Shown here piece after piece: positions 11,785 to 19,874 of a DNA stretch of 64,000 nt (position 1 is the first letter of the stretch; each line of letters starts with the position of its first letter). Origin of the DNA: Ruegeria sp. HKCCD7303 (GTDB lineage Bacteria; Pseudomonadota; Alphaproteobacteria; Rhodobacterales; Rhodobacteraceae). The translations under genes were made by a program, and so were the position numbers. The notes under the pieces are model-generated. The model was not told where the DNA came from. It searched no databases and was given only the letters and a program-made list of their open reading frames with translations. The stretch lies in NCBI RefSeq assembly GCF_013111185.1, contig NZ_WVRE01000001.1, forward strand, positions 682,001 through 746,000, read 5' to 3'.

Positions 11785-13386
11785 TTACATCTTCGCCTTT
11801 TCCGATTTCAGCGCCAGCCACAGGCAGTAGCACATCATCAGAACCACCAGCGTGAACGGTATCCCCGTAGACACCGCTGCGCCTTGCAGGGCGGACAACC
11901 CACCCCCAAGCAGCAGGGCGATAGCAACCAGACCCTCCAACGTGCACCAGAACACGCGCTGTACAACTGGCGCATCCATCTTGCCGCCTGCCGTAATCGT
12001 GTCGATCACCAGCGAGCCCGAGTCGGACGAGGTGACAAAGAACACTACGATCAGGATCAACGCGATGGGCGCGACGATGCCATAAAGCGGCAGCTCTTTC
12101 AGGAAGCCGAACAGCGCGCCTTCGGGGGCGTAGCTGTCGATTACGGTGGCGCGGACGCCTTCGGCTCCGCCTGCGTTCAGCATGTCGATGGCCGCACCGC
12201 CAAAGGTCGACATCCACAGGGCGCAGACCGCCGTCGGGGCCAGCAGCGCGCAGAGGATGAACTCTCGCACCGTGCGACCCTTCGAGATGCGGGCAATAAA
12301 CATACCCACAAACGGTGACCATGCGATCCACCAGGCCCAGTAGAACGTCGTCCAGCCGTGGAAATAGCTGGTGTCTTCTCGCCCGAACGGATTGGACAGC
12401 GCTGGAAGGTGCGTCACGTAATCCACCATCACGTTGAAATACCGCGCGATGGCTGTGCCAACGCCGGTGACAACAATGACGAAAAGGAACAAGCCCACAG
12501 CCATGATCATGTTGATCTCACTCAGCCGTTTCACACCTGCATCCATGCCCATCAGGACTGATCCCAGCGCGATCATGGTGATGCCGATGATCAGCAGGAC
12601 GGTCACGGTTGGGCTGGGTTCGATGCCGAACACCTCGTTCAGCCCCGCCGCAACCTGTTGCGCCCCAAGACCCAAAGAGGTCGTCAGGCCGAACAACGTC
12701 GCAAACACCGCAAGCGTGTCGATGATATGGCCCCACCAGCCCCAGACACGCTCGCCCAGGATTGGATAAAAGGCCGAGCGCAGGGTCAGTGGCAGATTCA
12801 GGTTATAGGCAAAAATCGCAAGGCTCAGACCCACAGCGGCATAGACCGCCCAGCCTTCCAGCCCCCAATGATGGATTGTGCCGACGATGCCGATGTATTC
12901 ATTGCCCGGAACGGCAATATCAATGCCCAAGGGCCGCGCATTCCCGCTTTCGGCAAAGTTATAATAGACCGGCTCCATCACGCCAAAGAACAGCAGACCG
13001 ATACCAATACCGGCGGCGAACATCATCGCGATCCATCCGGCATAGGAATAGTCAGGCTTGGCATCCTTGCCGCCGATCCGAACACTGCCGACCGGCAGAA
13101 TGATCAGAACCAGACAAAACAGGGTAATTGCGTCGACCGAAAGAACCAGGAACCAGTCAAACGTGCTGGTCAGCCAGGGCCGGAGCCAGCCGAAGAAAGA
13201 AGCCGCAGCCTCTTGGTTGGCCAATGCGATCAGAACGAACGCAAAGATCAAAATACTCGAGATCAGAAAGACCGGGTTGTGAATATCCAGACCAAATGGC
13301 CGGACGTTATCCTGACCCAGCTCATATTCCGTTTCGAAGTCGTAAATCCGGGGGTCCGGATCCAGCATCTTCTTTGTTTGTGCCAT
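11785..13386 (-). CDS. BCCT-family betaine/choline/carnitine-type transporter
   Basis: A 533-residue inner-membrane carrier with 12 predicted helices. The substrate region shows the Gly-rich GIGIG motif (126-130) that corresponds to GMGIG in BetP. The aromatic box segment WTTFYWAWWIAW (345-356) binds the trimethylammonium group. Substrates are probably glycine betaine, DMSP or a related zwitterion, driven by Na+ or H+. I chose ATG 13386 (MAQTKK) over a start 31 codons upstream because an AAGGG precedes it. The long C-terminal osmosensing tail of BetP is missing, so osmotic activation may differ. Confidence 0.93.
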   Translation of the reverse strand: MAQTKKMLDPDPRIYDFETEYELGQDNVRPFGLDIHNPVFLISSILIFAFVLIALANQEAAASFFGWLRPWLTSTFDWFLVLSVDAITLFCLVLIILPVGSVRIGGKDAKPDYSYAGWIAMMFAAGIGIGLLFFGVMEPVYYNFAESGNARPLGIDIAVPGNEYIGIVGTIHHWGLEGWAVYAAVGLSLAIFAYNLNLPLTLRSAFYPILGERVWGWWGHIIDTLAVFATLFGLTTSLGLGAQQVAAGLNEVFGIEPSPTVTVLLIIGITMIALGSVLMGMDAGVKRLSEINMIMAVGLFLFVIVVTGVGTAIARYFNVMVDYVTHLPALSNPFGREDTSYFHGWTTFYWAWWIAWSPFVGMFIARISKGRTVREFILCALLAPTAVCALWMSTFGGAAIDMLNAGGAEGVRATVIDSYAPEGALFGFLKELPLYGIVAPIALILIVVFFVTSSDSGSLVIDTITAGGKMDAPVVQRVFWCTLEGLVAIALLLGGGLSALQGAAVSTGIPFTLVVLMMCYCLWLALKSEKAKM

Positions 13387-13865
13387 TCGATTGCCCTTCT
13401 GTTCGCTTTTTGCAAACGCCAAGGTATTCGGTCGGCGGACGGTTATGAGATAGTTACCCCCTTGGCGCGTTTCCGTCATTTCGACCGCAGGCTGGTTCGT
13501 AAGAGCTTATACAGCCTTGCTATTTTTTCAATTGCATTCGATCTCACCTATGTTAGCGATAAAATTTTTTTGCGATTTATTATCCCCTGCCCGGAAAAAA
13601 CGCCCTGTTTCACGACGTTCAGTTTCATGCCCTGACCTGAAAATTACGTACAAAAGGAAAGCTTCGATCTGTCTCAGCATGATCCGGCCGCCGGATGCGG
13701 TTTCTCTTTCCTTCCAACGCATTCTCATGTATGCGCGCGTTATCTGAGACGTTGTGCCCTGACCCTGGCACTCGAATGGAAGATAAAGTGGGGTCGGCGG
13801 CAATGGGGCCGCCATGCAAACCGGAGACCCGCAGGGGCGGGAGTGCTCCGTTCTAGGATACGCAT
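13387..13865. other. 479-base intergenic region upstream of both the BCCT gene and pnp
   Basis: Contains the promoter region of the minus-strand BCCT gene and the leader of pnp. Bases 13510-13590 are conspicuously AT-rich with T and A runs, likely promoter DNA. I see no credible coding sequence; open frames across it have no family resemblance. Two hairpins near pnp are listed separately. Confidence 0.6.
13796..13841 (+). promoter_or_regulatory. two hairpins in the pnp leader, possible RNase III/PNPase autoregulation element
   Basis: GGCGGC/GCCGCC (13796-13813, six-base loop) and CCCGC/GCGGG (13828-13841, four-base loop) lie 25-70 bases before the pnp start. In E. coli the pnp leader forms a hairpin cut by RNase III that allows PNPase to repress itself. 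Whether the same happens here is inference. Confidence 0.4.
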
Positions 13866-16013
13866 ATGTTTGATGTAACGAAGAAATCGATTCAGTGGGG
13901 CGAAGAGACGCTGACACTGGAAACCGGCAAGGTTGCCCGTCAGGCCGACGGCACCGTGATTGCCACGCTGGGCGAAACCAGCGTCATGGCCAACGTGACC
14001 TTTGCCAAGCAACAAAAGCCCGGTCAGGACTTTTTCCCGCTGACCGTACACTACCAAGAAAAATACTATGCCGCCGGTAAGGTTCCGGGTGGCTTCTTCA
14101 AGCGCGAAGCGCGCCCGACCGAAAAAGAGACGCTGACCGCGCGTCTAATCGACCGTCCGATCCGCCCGCTGTTCGTTGACGGCTTCAAGAACGAAGTTCT
14201 GGTGATGTGCACCGTGCTGTCCCACGATCTGGTCAATGACCCCGACATCGTTGCAATGATCGCTGCTTCGGCTGCCCTGACCATTTCGGGTGCCCCGTTC
14301 ATGGGCCCGATCGCTGGTGCCCGTGTTGGTTTCGTGGATGGCGAATACGTCCTGAACCCGACCGTGGACGATATGCAGGACCTGCGCCTGAACCCCGAAC
14401 AGCGTCTGGACCTGGTTGTGGCCGGTACCAAAGACGCCGTGATGATGGTGGAGTCGGAAGCTTATGAACTGTCCGAAGCCGAAATGCTGGGCGCCGTGAC
14501 CTTTGCGCATGAGCAAATCCAGCCGGTCATCGACCTGATCATCTCGTTGGCCGAAGAAACCGCGAAAGAGCCGTTTGAGTTCGTCGCTCCCGATTACTCG
14601 GAGCTGTACGCCGCTGTTTCCGCTGCCGGTGAAGAACAGATGCGCGCCGCCTTCGCGATCACCGACAAGCAAGAGCGCACCGCCGCTGTTGCCGCTGCCC
14701 GTGAAGCGATCAAAGAAGCGCTGACCGAGGAACAGCTGGAAGACGCCAATCTTGGCTCGGCGATGAAAAAGCTGGAAGCCGGTATTCTGCGCGGTGACGT
14801 CGTCAAAGGCGGCAAGCGCATCGACGGTCGTTCGACCACCGATGTGCGCGCCATCGAAGCCGAAACCTCGCTGCTGCCCCGGACCCACGGTTCCGCCCTG
14901 TTCACCCGTGGTGAGACACAGGCGCTGGCTGTAACCACGCTGGGCACCGGTGACGACGAACAGTTCATCGACGCGCTGCATGGCAACTTCAAATCGAACT
15001 TCCTGCTGCACTACAACTTCCCTCCATATTCGGTGGGTGAAGTTGGCCGCGTTGGTTCGCCCGGCCGTCGTGAAATCGGCCACGGCAAGCTGGCATGGCG
15101 CGCGCTGCAAGCGGTTCTGCCTGCGCCAACCGACTTCCCCTATACCGTTCGCGTGGTGTCGGAGATCACGGAATCCAACGGTTCCTCCTCGATGGCTTCT
15201 GTCTGCGGTGGTTCGCTGTCGATGATGGACGCAGGTGTTCCGCTGAAAGCACCGGTTGCCGGTGTGGCCATGGGTCTGATCCTGGAAGATGATGGCGACT
15301 ATGCTGTTCTGACCGACATTCTGGGTGATGAAGACCACCTGGGCGACATGGACTTCAAAGTGGCAGGTACCGAAAACGGCATCACCTCGCTGCAGATGGA
15401 CATCAAGGTCGCAGGTATCACCCCGCAGATCATGGAAACCGCTCTGGCACAGGCCAAAGAGGGCCGGATGCACATTCTGGGCGAGATGGGCAAAGCCCTG
15501 TCCGAGACCAACGAATTCTCGGTCCACGCCCCGCGCATCGAAACCATGAACATCCCGACCGATAAGATCCGCGAAGTGATCGGCTCGGGCGGTAAGGTCA
15601 TCCGCGAGATCGTGGAAACCTCGGGTGCTAAGGTCGACATCAACGACGACGGTGTCATCAAGATCGCATCGCCCGACGGTGAATCGATCCAGAAGGCTTA
15701 TGACATGATCTATTCGATCGTGGCCGAACCGGAAGAAGGTCAGATCTACACCGGTAAAGTGGTCAAGATCGTCGATTTCGGCGCCTTCGTGAACTTCTTT
15801 GGCAAGCGCGACGGTCTGGTCCACGTGTCCCAGATCGAAAATCGCCGCCTGAACCATCCGTCAGACGTTCTGAAGGAAGGTCAGGAAGTGAAGGTCAAGC
15901 TGCTGGGCTTTGACGATCGCGGCAAGGTCCGCCTGTCGATGAAAGTCGTCGATCAGGAAACCGGCGAAGAGGTCGTTCCCGAGAAGAAAGAAAAGAAAGA
16001 AGACGCAGAGTAA
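13866..16013 (+). CDS. pnp: polyribonucleotide nucleotidyltransferase (PNPase)
   Basis: A 715-residue 3'-5' phosphorolytic exoribonuclease, trimeric and part of the RNA degradosome. Two RNase PH-like domains are visible: [21 protein letters not shown] to about residue 215, and [13 protein letters not shown] with [13 protein letters not shown] from about 315. They are followed by a KH domain ([15 protein letters not shown], about 560-600) and an S1 domain ([24 protein letters not shown], about 620-690), then a Lys/Glu-rich tail. AGGA lies seven bases before ATG 13866. Confidence 0.98.
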   Translation: MFDVTKKSIQWGEETLTLETGKVARQADGTVIATLGETSVMANVTFAKQQKPGQDFFPLTVHYQEKYYAAGKVPGGFFKREARPTEKETLTARLIDRPIRPLFVDGFKNEVLVMCTVLSHDLVNDPDIVAMIAASAALTISGAPFMGPIAGARVGFVDGEYVLNPTVDDMQDLRLNPEQRLDLVVAGTKDAVMMVESEAYELSEAEMLGAVTFAHEQIQPVIDLIISLAEETAKEPFEFVAPDYSELYAAVSAAGEEQMRAAFAITDKQERTAAVAAAREAIKEALTEEQLEDANLGSAMKKLEAGILRGDVVKGGKRIDGRSTTDVRAIEAETSLLPRTHGSALFTRGETQALAVTTLGTGDDEQFIDALHGNFKSNFLLHYNFPPYSVGEVGRVGSPGRREIGHGKLAWRALQAVLPAPTDFPYTVRVVSEITESNGSSSMASVCGGSLSMMDAGVPLKAPVAGVAMGLILEDDGDYAVLTDILGDEDHLGDMDFKVAGTENGITSLQMDIKVAGITPQIMETALAQAKEGRMHILGEMGKALSETNEFSVHAPRIETMNIPTDKIREVIGSGGKVIREIVETSGAKVDINDDGVIKIASPDGESIQKAYDMIYSIVAEPEEGQIYTGKVVKIVDFGAFVNFFGKRDGLVHVSQIENRRLNHPSDVLKEGQEVKVKLLGFDDRGKVRLSMKVVDQETGEEVVPEKKEKKEDAE

Positions 16014-16038
16014 TCTGTAACTTTCTTCAAGCTCGAAA

Positions 16039-16066
16039 GGCCCCGGCACTGTCCGGGGTCTTTTTT
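16039..16066 (+). terminator. intrinsic terminator after pnp
   Basis: Eight-base stem GGCCCCGG/CCGGGGTC (one G-U pair) with loop CACTGT and six Ts. Confidence 0.92.
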
Positions 16067-16190
16067 GTTTGGAGATGTCATCAATCACGCCCCCATACTC
16101 TGGCCTTGGTAAATCAACCATTAACGATTCTTAAACGTATTAGCACAACCTTAAGGGTAATTTTGTTGCTCTTAGGGATGTTGTGCGACC

Positions 16191-17195
16191 GTGGCCACGA
16201 TTACCGTCTATGAAATCAGTGCAGACCCGTTCAGCACGCGCAACGTCGATATCACGGCCGCGTATTCTGTTGAAGTAACTGATAACGACGCGATCCTGGA
16301 TGACCCGGACCCCGACAGCACCCAATTGGATCTTTCCGGGCTGCCGGGCTTTACCGCCTCGTCTCAGAATTTCAGTACGTTCGAGACATATTCCGGAACG
16401 ATCAACGGCGCGCCTGTCAGTTTCACCCTGATCCAGTTCAGCAACCCGCGCTATATCATCGTCACTTCGGGGCAGGCTGCGCTGAATGACACCATCGAAG
16501 ACACCAGCTTTGGCGGCACCGCAACTTCTACCCCGTATCAGAGCCTACCCTCTTTCGTGTGTTTCACCACGGGGTCGCTGATCCTGACGCCCTCCGGGCA
16601 GCGCCAGGTGGAAGAACTGGTACCGGGGGATCCTGTCCTGACCACAGATGGGCGCATCCGGCCAGTGCGCTGGATCGGGCGACGGCATTTGTCGACGCAA
16701 GAGCTGCGTTCGTCTCCGCATCTGTGCCCAGTGCGCTTGAAGGCGGGCTGTTTCGGGCAAAACGCCCCCACGCGCGATCTGCTGGTGTCGCCGCAACATC
16801 GGGTCGCCGTGACATCAGCGATGATGGAGCTGATGCATGGCGAGACCGTGATGCTGACCCCGGCAAAGGCGTTGATCAACGGGCAAAGCATTGTACAGGA
16901 CCTGCCTGCGCAGGGGGTCGAATATGTTCACATCCTTTTAGATCAGCATGAGCTGGTGAATGTCGAAGGGATCTGGTCCGAATCCTTCTATCCCGGCGAC
17001 ACGACCCTCAGTGCGATGGAACCTGCCACCCTGCGCAGGTTGTTCGACCTGTTCCCAGACCTGTCGCGCGGCGCGCAAGATTACGGGCCAACGGTACTGC
17101 CGGTTCTAAAACCCTTTGAGGCCGAAATTCTGAAATCAGAGCTGATGGTTCCAAATTGGCAGACAAGTCCAAACCTGCAGAAGAGGGCCGCCTGA
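16191..17195 (+). CDS. Hint-domain (Hedgehog/intein-type) protein
   Basis: A 334-residue protein. Residues about 1-115 are a beta-rich, acidic N-terminal region with no recognised family. A Hint_2 domain starts at the nucleophile Cys124 (VCFTTGSLILTPSG) and includes VEELVPGDPVLT, RPVRWIGRR, LLVSPQHRV (His203) and the C-terminal VHILLDQHELVNVEGIWSESFYPGD. Hint domains autoprocess at the Cys, forming a thioester. The domain is at the C-terminus and no extein follows, so protein splicing is not expected. The start is GTG 16191; the only AGGG is about 13 bases upstream, so the start is uncertain. Such proteins are abundant in Rhodobacterales and functionally unassigned. Confidence 0.82.
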   Translation: MATITVYEISADPFSTRNVDITAAYSVEVTDNDAILDDPDPDSTQLDLSGLPGFTASSQNFSTFETYSGTINGAPVSFTLIQFSNPRYIIVTSGQAALNDTIEDTSFGGTATSTPYQSLPSFVCFTTGSLILTPSGQRQVEELVPGDPVLTTDGRIRPVRWIGRRHLSTQELRSSPHLCPVRLKAGCFGQNAPTRDLLVSPQHRVAVTSAMMELMHGETVMLTPAKALINGQSIVQDLPAQGVEYVHILLDQHELVNVEGIWSESFYPGDTTLSAMEPATLRRLFDLFPDLSRGAQDYGPTVLPVLKPFEAEILKSELMVPNWQTSPNLQKRAA

Positions 17196-17201
17196 CATCA
17201 T

Positions 17202-17837
17202 CTAGTGAAAGACGCCACTCGGCCCATGTTTCAGGACGTGCCATTGGCCATAACTGTCTTTCAAATCCAGCTTGATCGCCGCATCTGCGCGTGTTGTGGC
17301 GCTGCCGATCTCGGCCACAGAGAATTCGATGCCCCCGGGAATTTCGATGCGTACGCGATGCGCGCCCCCGCCATGTGGGGCTTCTATGGGACGACCCGTC
17401 GAGCTCAGCACATCTCCGATGGACACGTGGGCAGTACGCTCTTCCATGTCCATCTCGAACTCAATCGGCAAATAGAGAGTCTCGTGCACCTTATCGCACA
17501 TGGCACGGAACACGTACCAATGCGTCGCCATCTCTTCTGTTTCTTCTCCATGAAAGACCTTTTCCAGCGCAGCGCGCTGCGCAGGGCTCGCCGCAGGATC
17601 AACAATCACCTGCATTTCCCCGCCACCTTCGAAAATCGGCCCTGGCCAGGCATAAATCAGAGCAGCTTTGGCACCGCAAAGATCAGTGTCGCCAAAATGC
17701 CCCTTGCCAATCTCAAGCACCTCGAAGCCCCGGCAATCCCCATGCGTGGGCAGTTCTTCGAATTGGCAGGGACAAGCATAACCGCAATTGCAGTTACCGA
17801 AGCTTTCTCCTTCAACATACCAATCTGTAAACGCCAT
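17202..17837 (-). CDS. DUF1326 domain protein with N-terminal cysteine cluster
   Basis: A 211-residue protein. Its N-terminus has a dense cluster, NCNCGYACPCQF, plus a Cys in HGDCRGF, suggesting metal or cluster binding. KVFHGEE, the C-terminal HGGGAHRVRIEIPGG and the ending YGQWHVLKHGPSGVF agree with DUF1326, a family of unknown function. I chose ATG 17837 (MAFTDWY) because the family begins this way and GAGAG precedes it. Convergent with the Hint gene, with only six bases between them. Confidence 0.8.
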   Translation of the reverse strand: MAFTDWYVEGESFGNCNCGYACPCQFEELPTHGDCRGFEVLEIGKGHFGDTDLCGAKAALIYAWPGPIFEGGGEMQVIVDPAASPAQRAALEKVFHGEETEEMATHWYVFRAMCDKVHETLYLPIEFEMDMEERTAHVSIGDVLSSTGRPIEAPHGGGAHRVRIEIPGGIEFSVAEIGSATTRADAAIKLDLKDSYGQWHVLKHGPSGVFH

Positions 17838-18047
17838 GGTTCTCTCCTGCAAAGTACAGTGAAATCCCGATGGCCTTCGCCTGTGGAACAGCCCCCTTCA
17901 GCCATACTAGCACATCCCTGCGCAGATCAGAAACCAACCTGCTGCTGTCGAGCGACAACAATTTGATAAAGCGAATTATTCTATCACACGGACCCAATTT
18001 AGAGTGATCCGATGTGACCGCCCAAGCCCTTTCCATGCAACGCCAGA

Positions 18048-18064
18048 CACACGATTTACGTGTG
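18048..18064. promoter_or_regulatory. inverted repeat CACACG-N5-CGTGTG upstream of the outer-membrane barrel gene
   Basis: A perfect six-base dyad with a five-base spacer, ending 28 bases before the start codon at 18093. It could be an operator or a 5'-leader hairpin. No regulator is linked to it. Confidence 0.35.
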
Positions 18065-18092
18065 GAAACGTTTTGGAACAAAGGACATGATC

Positions 18093-18782
18093 ATGGTTAG
18101 TCGTTTCATCCTGACCTCCGCCGCCCTGATGCTGGGCTCAACTGCAGCAACCGCGCAAAGCCTGGGTGACGGCACCTATGTTCAAGGCTTCATTGGCTAC
18201 AGTCAGTTGCAGGACAGCAATTTCTCTGGCGCGATTGGCGGCGCGACCCAATCTGTCGATACGGATTTTGATGCAGGTTTTGGCCTGGGTGTGGCTATCG
18301 GTAAAGAGATCCCGCAGTGGTCCAACGACACGGTCGGAACGCGTATTGAACTGGAATTATCATACCGCGAAAGCGACGTGGATGGTGTAAATTTCTCGGG
18401 CAACGGTCCGGCACCGGAAGGCAATATTTCCGGCGACGTGTCGCAAACTTCGCTCTTTGCCAACGTGCTGTTCGACTTCAAACAATCCGGTGCGCTGACC
18501 CCGTTTGCAGGCTTTGGTCTGGGCGCGACTTATTCGGATCTGGATTTTGCTTACGGCCCCGGTGTGGCGCTGGATGACAGCGACACTGCTTTTGCGGCTC
18601 AGGTGATCGCTGGCGTGGCTTATGACATCAACCCGTCAACCGCCCTTACCGTAGACGCCCGCTATGCCCGCGCCTTTGATGTGTCGTCGCAGCGGTTGGC
18701 CCCGAACGGCGCTTTGACGGGAACGGTTGAAGACGACCTGGATACATTCAGCGTTAACTTCGGGCTTCGTTACAAGTTTTGA
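18093..18782 (+). CDS. outer-membrane beta-barrel (OmpA/Omp25-like) protein
   Basis: A 229-residue protein with a signal peptide (MVSRFILTSAALMLGSTAATA, cleavage before QSLG). Alternating hydrophobic strands and the final YKF, with an aromatic last residue in FGLRYKF, are typical of eight-stranded porin-like barrels recognised by the BAM complex. FDFKQSGALTPFAGFGLGATY and ALTVDARYARAF resemble Omp25/31-type surface proteins. AAAGGA lies seven bases before ATG 18093, favouring it over 18087. The exact role is unknown. Confidence 0.82.
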   Translation: MVSRFILTSAALMLGSTAATAQSLGDGTYVQGFIGYSQLQDSNFSGAIGGATQSVDTDFDAGFGLGVAIGKEIPQWSNDTVGTRIELELSYRESDVDGVNFSGNGPAPEGNISGDVSQTSLFANVLFDFKQSGALTPFAGFGLGATYSDLDFAYGPGVALDDSDTAFAAQVIAGVAYDINPSTALTVDARYARAFDVSSQRLAPNGALTGTVEDDLDTFSVNFGLRYKF

Positions 18783-18825
18783 TAAAATCGGGGGTTAGGT
18801 TTCTCTCCGGTTTCCCTTCCCCGTT

Positions 18826-18854
18826 ATGCCCTCGCGCCTCTGGTGCGGGGGCAT
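18826..18854. terminator. candidate stem-loop downstream of the barrel gene
   Basis: A ten-base stem (ATGCCCTCGC with GCGGGGGCAT, one G-U pair) and a nine-base loop, 44 bases after the stop. There is no long T run, so termination is uncertain. The rest of 18783-19009 shows nothing else. Confidence 0.45.
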
Positions 18855-19009
18855 TCTGAAAAAATCGACAAAATAAAGCGCAGATCAAACATTCTGCGGA
18901 TTGCCATGCGATCAGCAACCGCCAGTTGCATCCGACGCTAAACACATTTTGGGAAAAATTCCTATAGACGCGATTGGGGAGCCAACGGCCCCCCAACTTT
19001 CAGCCCGCC

Positions 19010-19660
19010 TTAGGACGGTGCTTTGGTCTTGCGCAGATATGGGAAGATCGTCTCAAACTCGCCAAACTTGGCCTTGGCATCTTCGTTGGAAACGGTCGGC
19101 GGGATAATTACGTCCTCGCCCGGAACCCAATTGGCCGGTGTCGCAACACCCTTGGCTGACATCTGCAGCCCGTCCAGCGCACGCAGGATCTCGGCAAAGT
19201 TCCGGCCCACGGTCATCGGATAGGTCATCGACAGCTTCAGTTGCTTGTCCGGGCCGATGATGAAGACTGAACGCACAGTGGCGCTGTCTGCAGGAGTGCG
19301 ACCGTCCGGCAGATACGCTTCAGCGGGCAGCATATCGAAGGCTTTGGACACAGCCAGTCCGTCATCGGCGATGATCGGGAAACCAGGATTGGCTTTGCCG
19401 TATTCTTCGATGTCTTTTTTCCACTTCTTGTGGTCCTCGACCCCGTCGACCGAAACACCGATCACCTTGGTGTTGCGCGCAGCCCATTCGTCATTCAGTT
19501 GCGCAACGGCAGAAAACTCGGTGGTGCAAACAGGCGTGAAATCCTTTGGGTGCGAGAACAGAATGGCCCAGCTGTCGCCGATCCAGTCGTGAAACTGAAC
19601 GGTACCCTGATCCGTTTCTGCTGTGAAATTTGGGACGGTATCGTTGATGCGCAAACCCAT
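19010..19660 (-). CDS. 1-Cys (Prx6-type) peroxiredoxin
   Basis: A 216-residue thiol peroxidase. The active site HPKDFTPVCTTE places the peroxidatic Cys near residue 45. The length, the long C-terminal dimerisation domain (RALDGLQMSAKGVATPANWVPGEDVIIPP) and the absence of a resolving Cys define the Prx6 group, which reduces H2O2 and lipid peroxides. GGAGA lies upstream of the ATG. It is divergent from an aldehyde dehydrogenase with about 210 bases between. Confidence 0.94.
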   Translation of the reverse strand: MGLRINDTVPNFTAETDQGTVQFHDWIGDSWAILFSHPKDFTPVCTTEFSAVAQLNDEWAARNTKVIGVSVDGVEDHKKWKKDIEEYGKANPGFPIIADDGLAVSKAFDMLPAEAYLPDGRTPADSATVRSVFIIGPDKQLKLSMTYPMTVGRNFAEILRALDGLQMSAKGVATPANWVPGEDVIIPPTVSNEDAKAKFGEFETIFPYLRKTKAPS

Positions 19661-19780
19661 GGGGCATCTCCTTTCCTGTTAAAAACCTGAGTCGGTTGCT
19701 TGGAACCTAATCACTTTGCGCGCAGGTTAAACCATCCTATGCGTCTAGGGATAAGGAATTTACAGACCTCCCAAGAAAAT

Positions 19781-19794
19781 AATTTGATCAAATT
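19781..19794. promoter_or_regulatory. perfect 14-base palindrome AATTTGATCAAATT upstream of an aldehyde dehydrogenase
   Basis: A perfect dyad in the divergent Prx6/ALDH interval, 80 bases before the ALDH start, within an AT-rich stretch. It is probably a dimeric repressor site. It resembles an FNR box only superficially, because the spacer between TTGAT and ATCAA is missing. Confidence 0.45.
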
Positions 19795-19874
19795 CACTAT
19801 TGCCCAGTCTAAGTATGGGTGACAGAGTGTGTCCGAAACACCGATTTAAGGCTGAACCTTCAGGAGGGCGCACG

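Noticed and set aside
12658-13635. A 325-codon plus-strand frame over the BCCT gene 5' end and the intergenic region
   Set aside because: Antisense to the BCCT carrier and low in hydrophobic or family content. The part in the intergenic region is AT-rich promoter-like DNA.
13528-13917. A 129-codon minus-strand frame in the BCCT-pnp interval
   Set aside because: It overlaps the pnp start and its leader hairpins and has no family resemblance or good ribosome binding site.
14145-15857. A 570-codon open frame on the minus strand inside pnp
   Set aside because: It is fully antisense to pnp, whose domain motifs are intact. The frame reads His/Asp/Gly-rich without motifs, as expected from a shadow of a GC-rich coding sequence.
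16121-16134. TTAA-N6-TTAA near the Hint gene, a possible CtrA site
   Set aside because: The spacer is six, not seven, bases, so it does not fit the CtrA consensus. It may be a chance feature of AT-rich DNA.
19781-19794. Reading the ALDH-upstream palindrome as an FNR box
   Set aside because: An FNR box is TTGAT-N4-ATCAA; here the half sites overlap without the spacer. I keep it only as an unassigned dyad.
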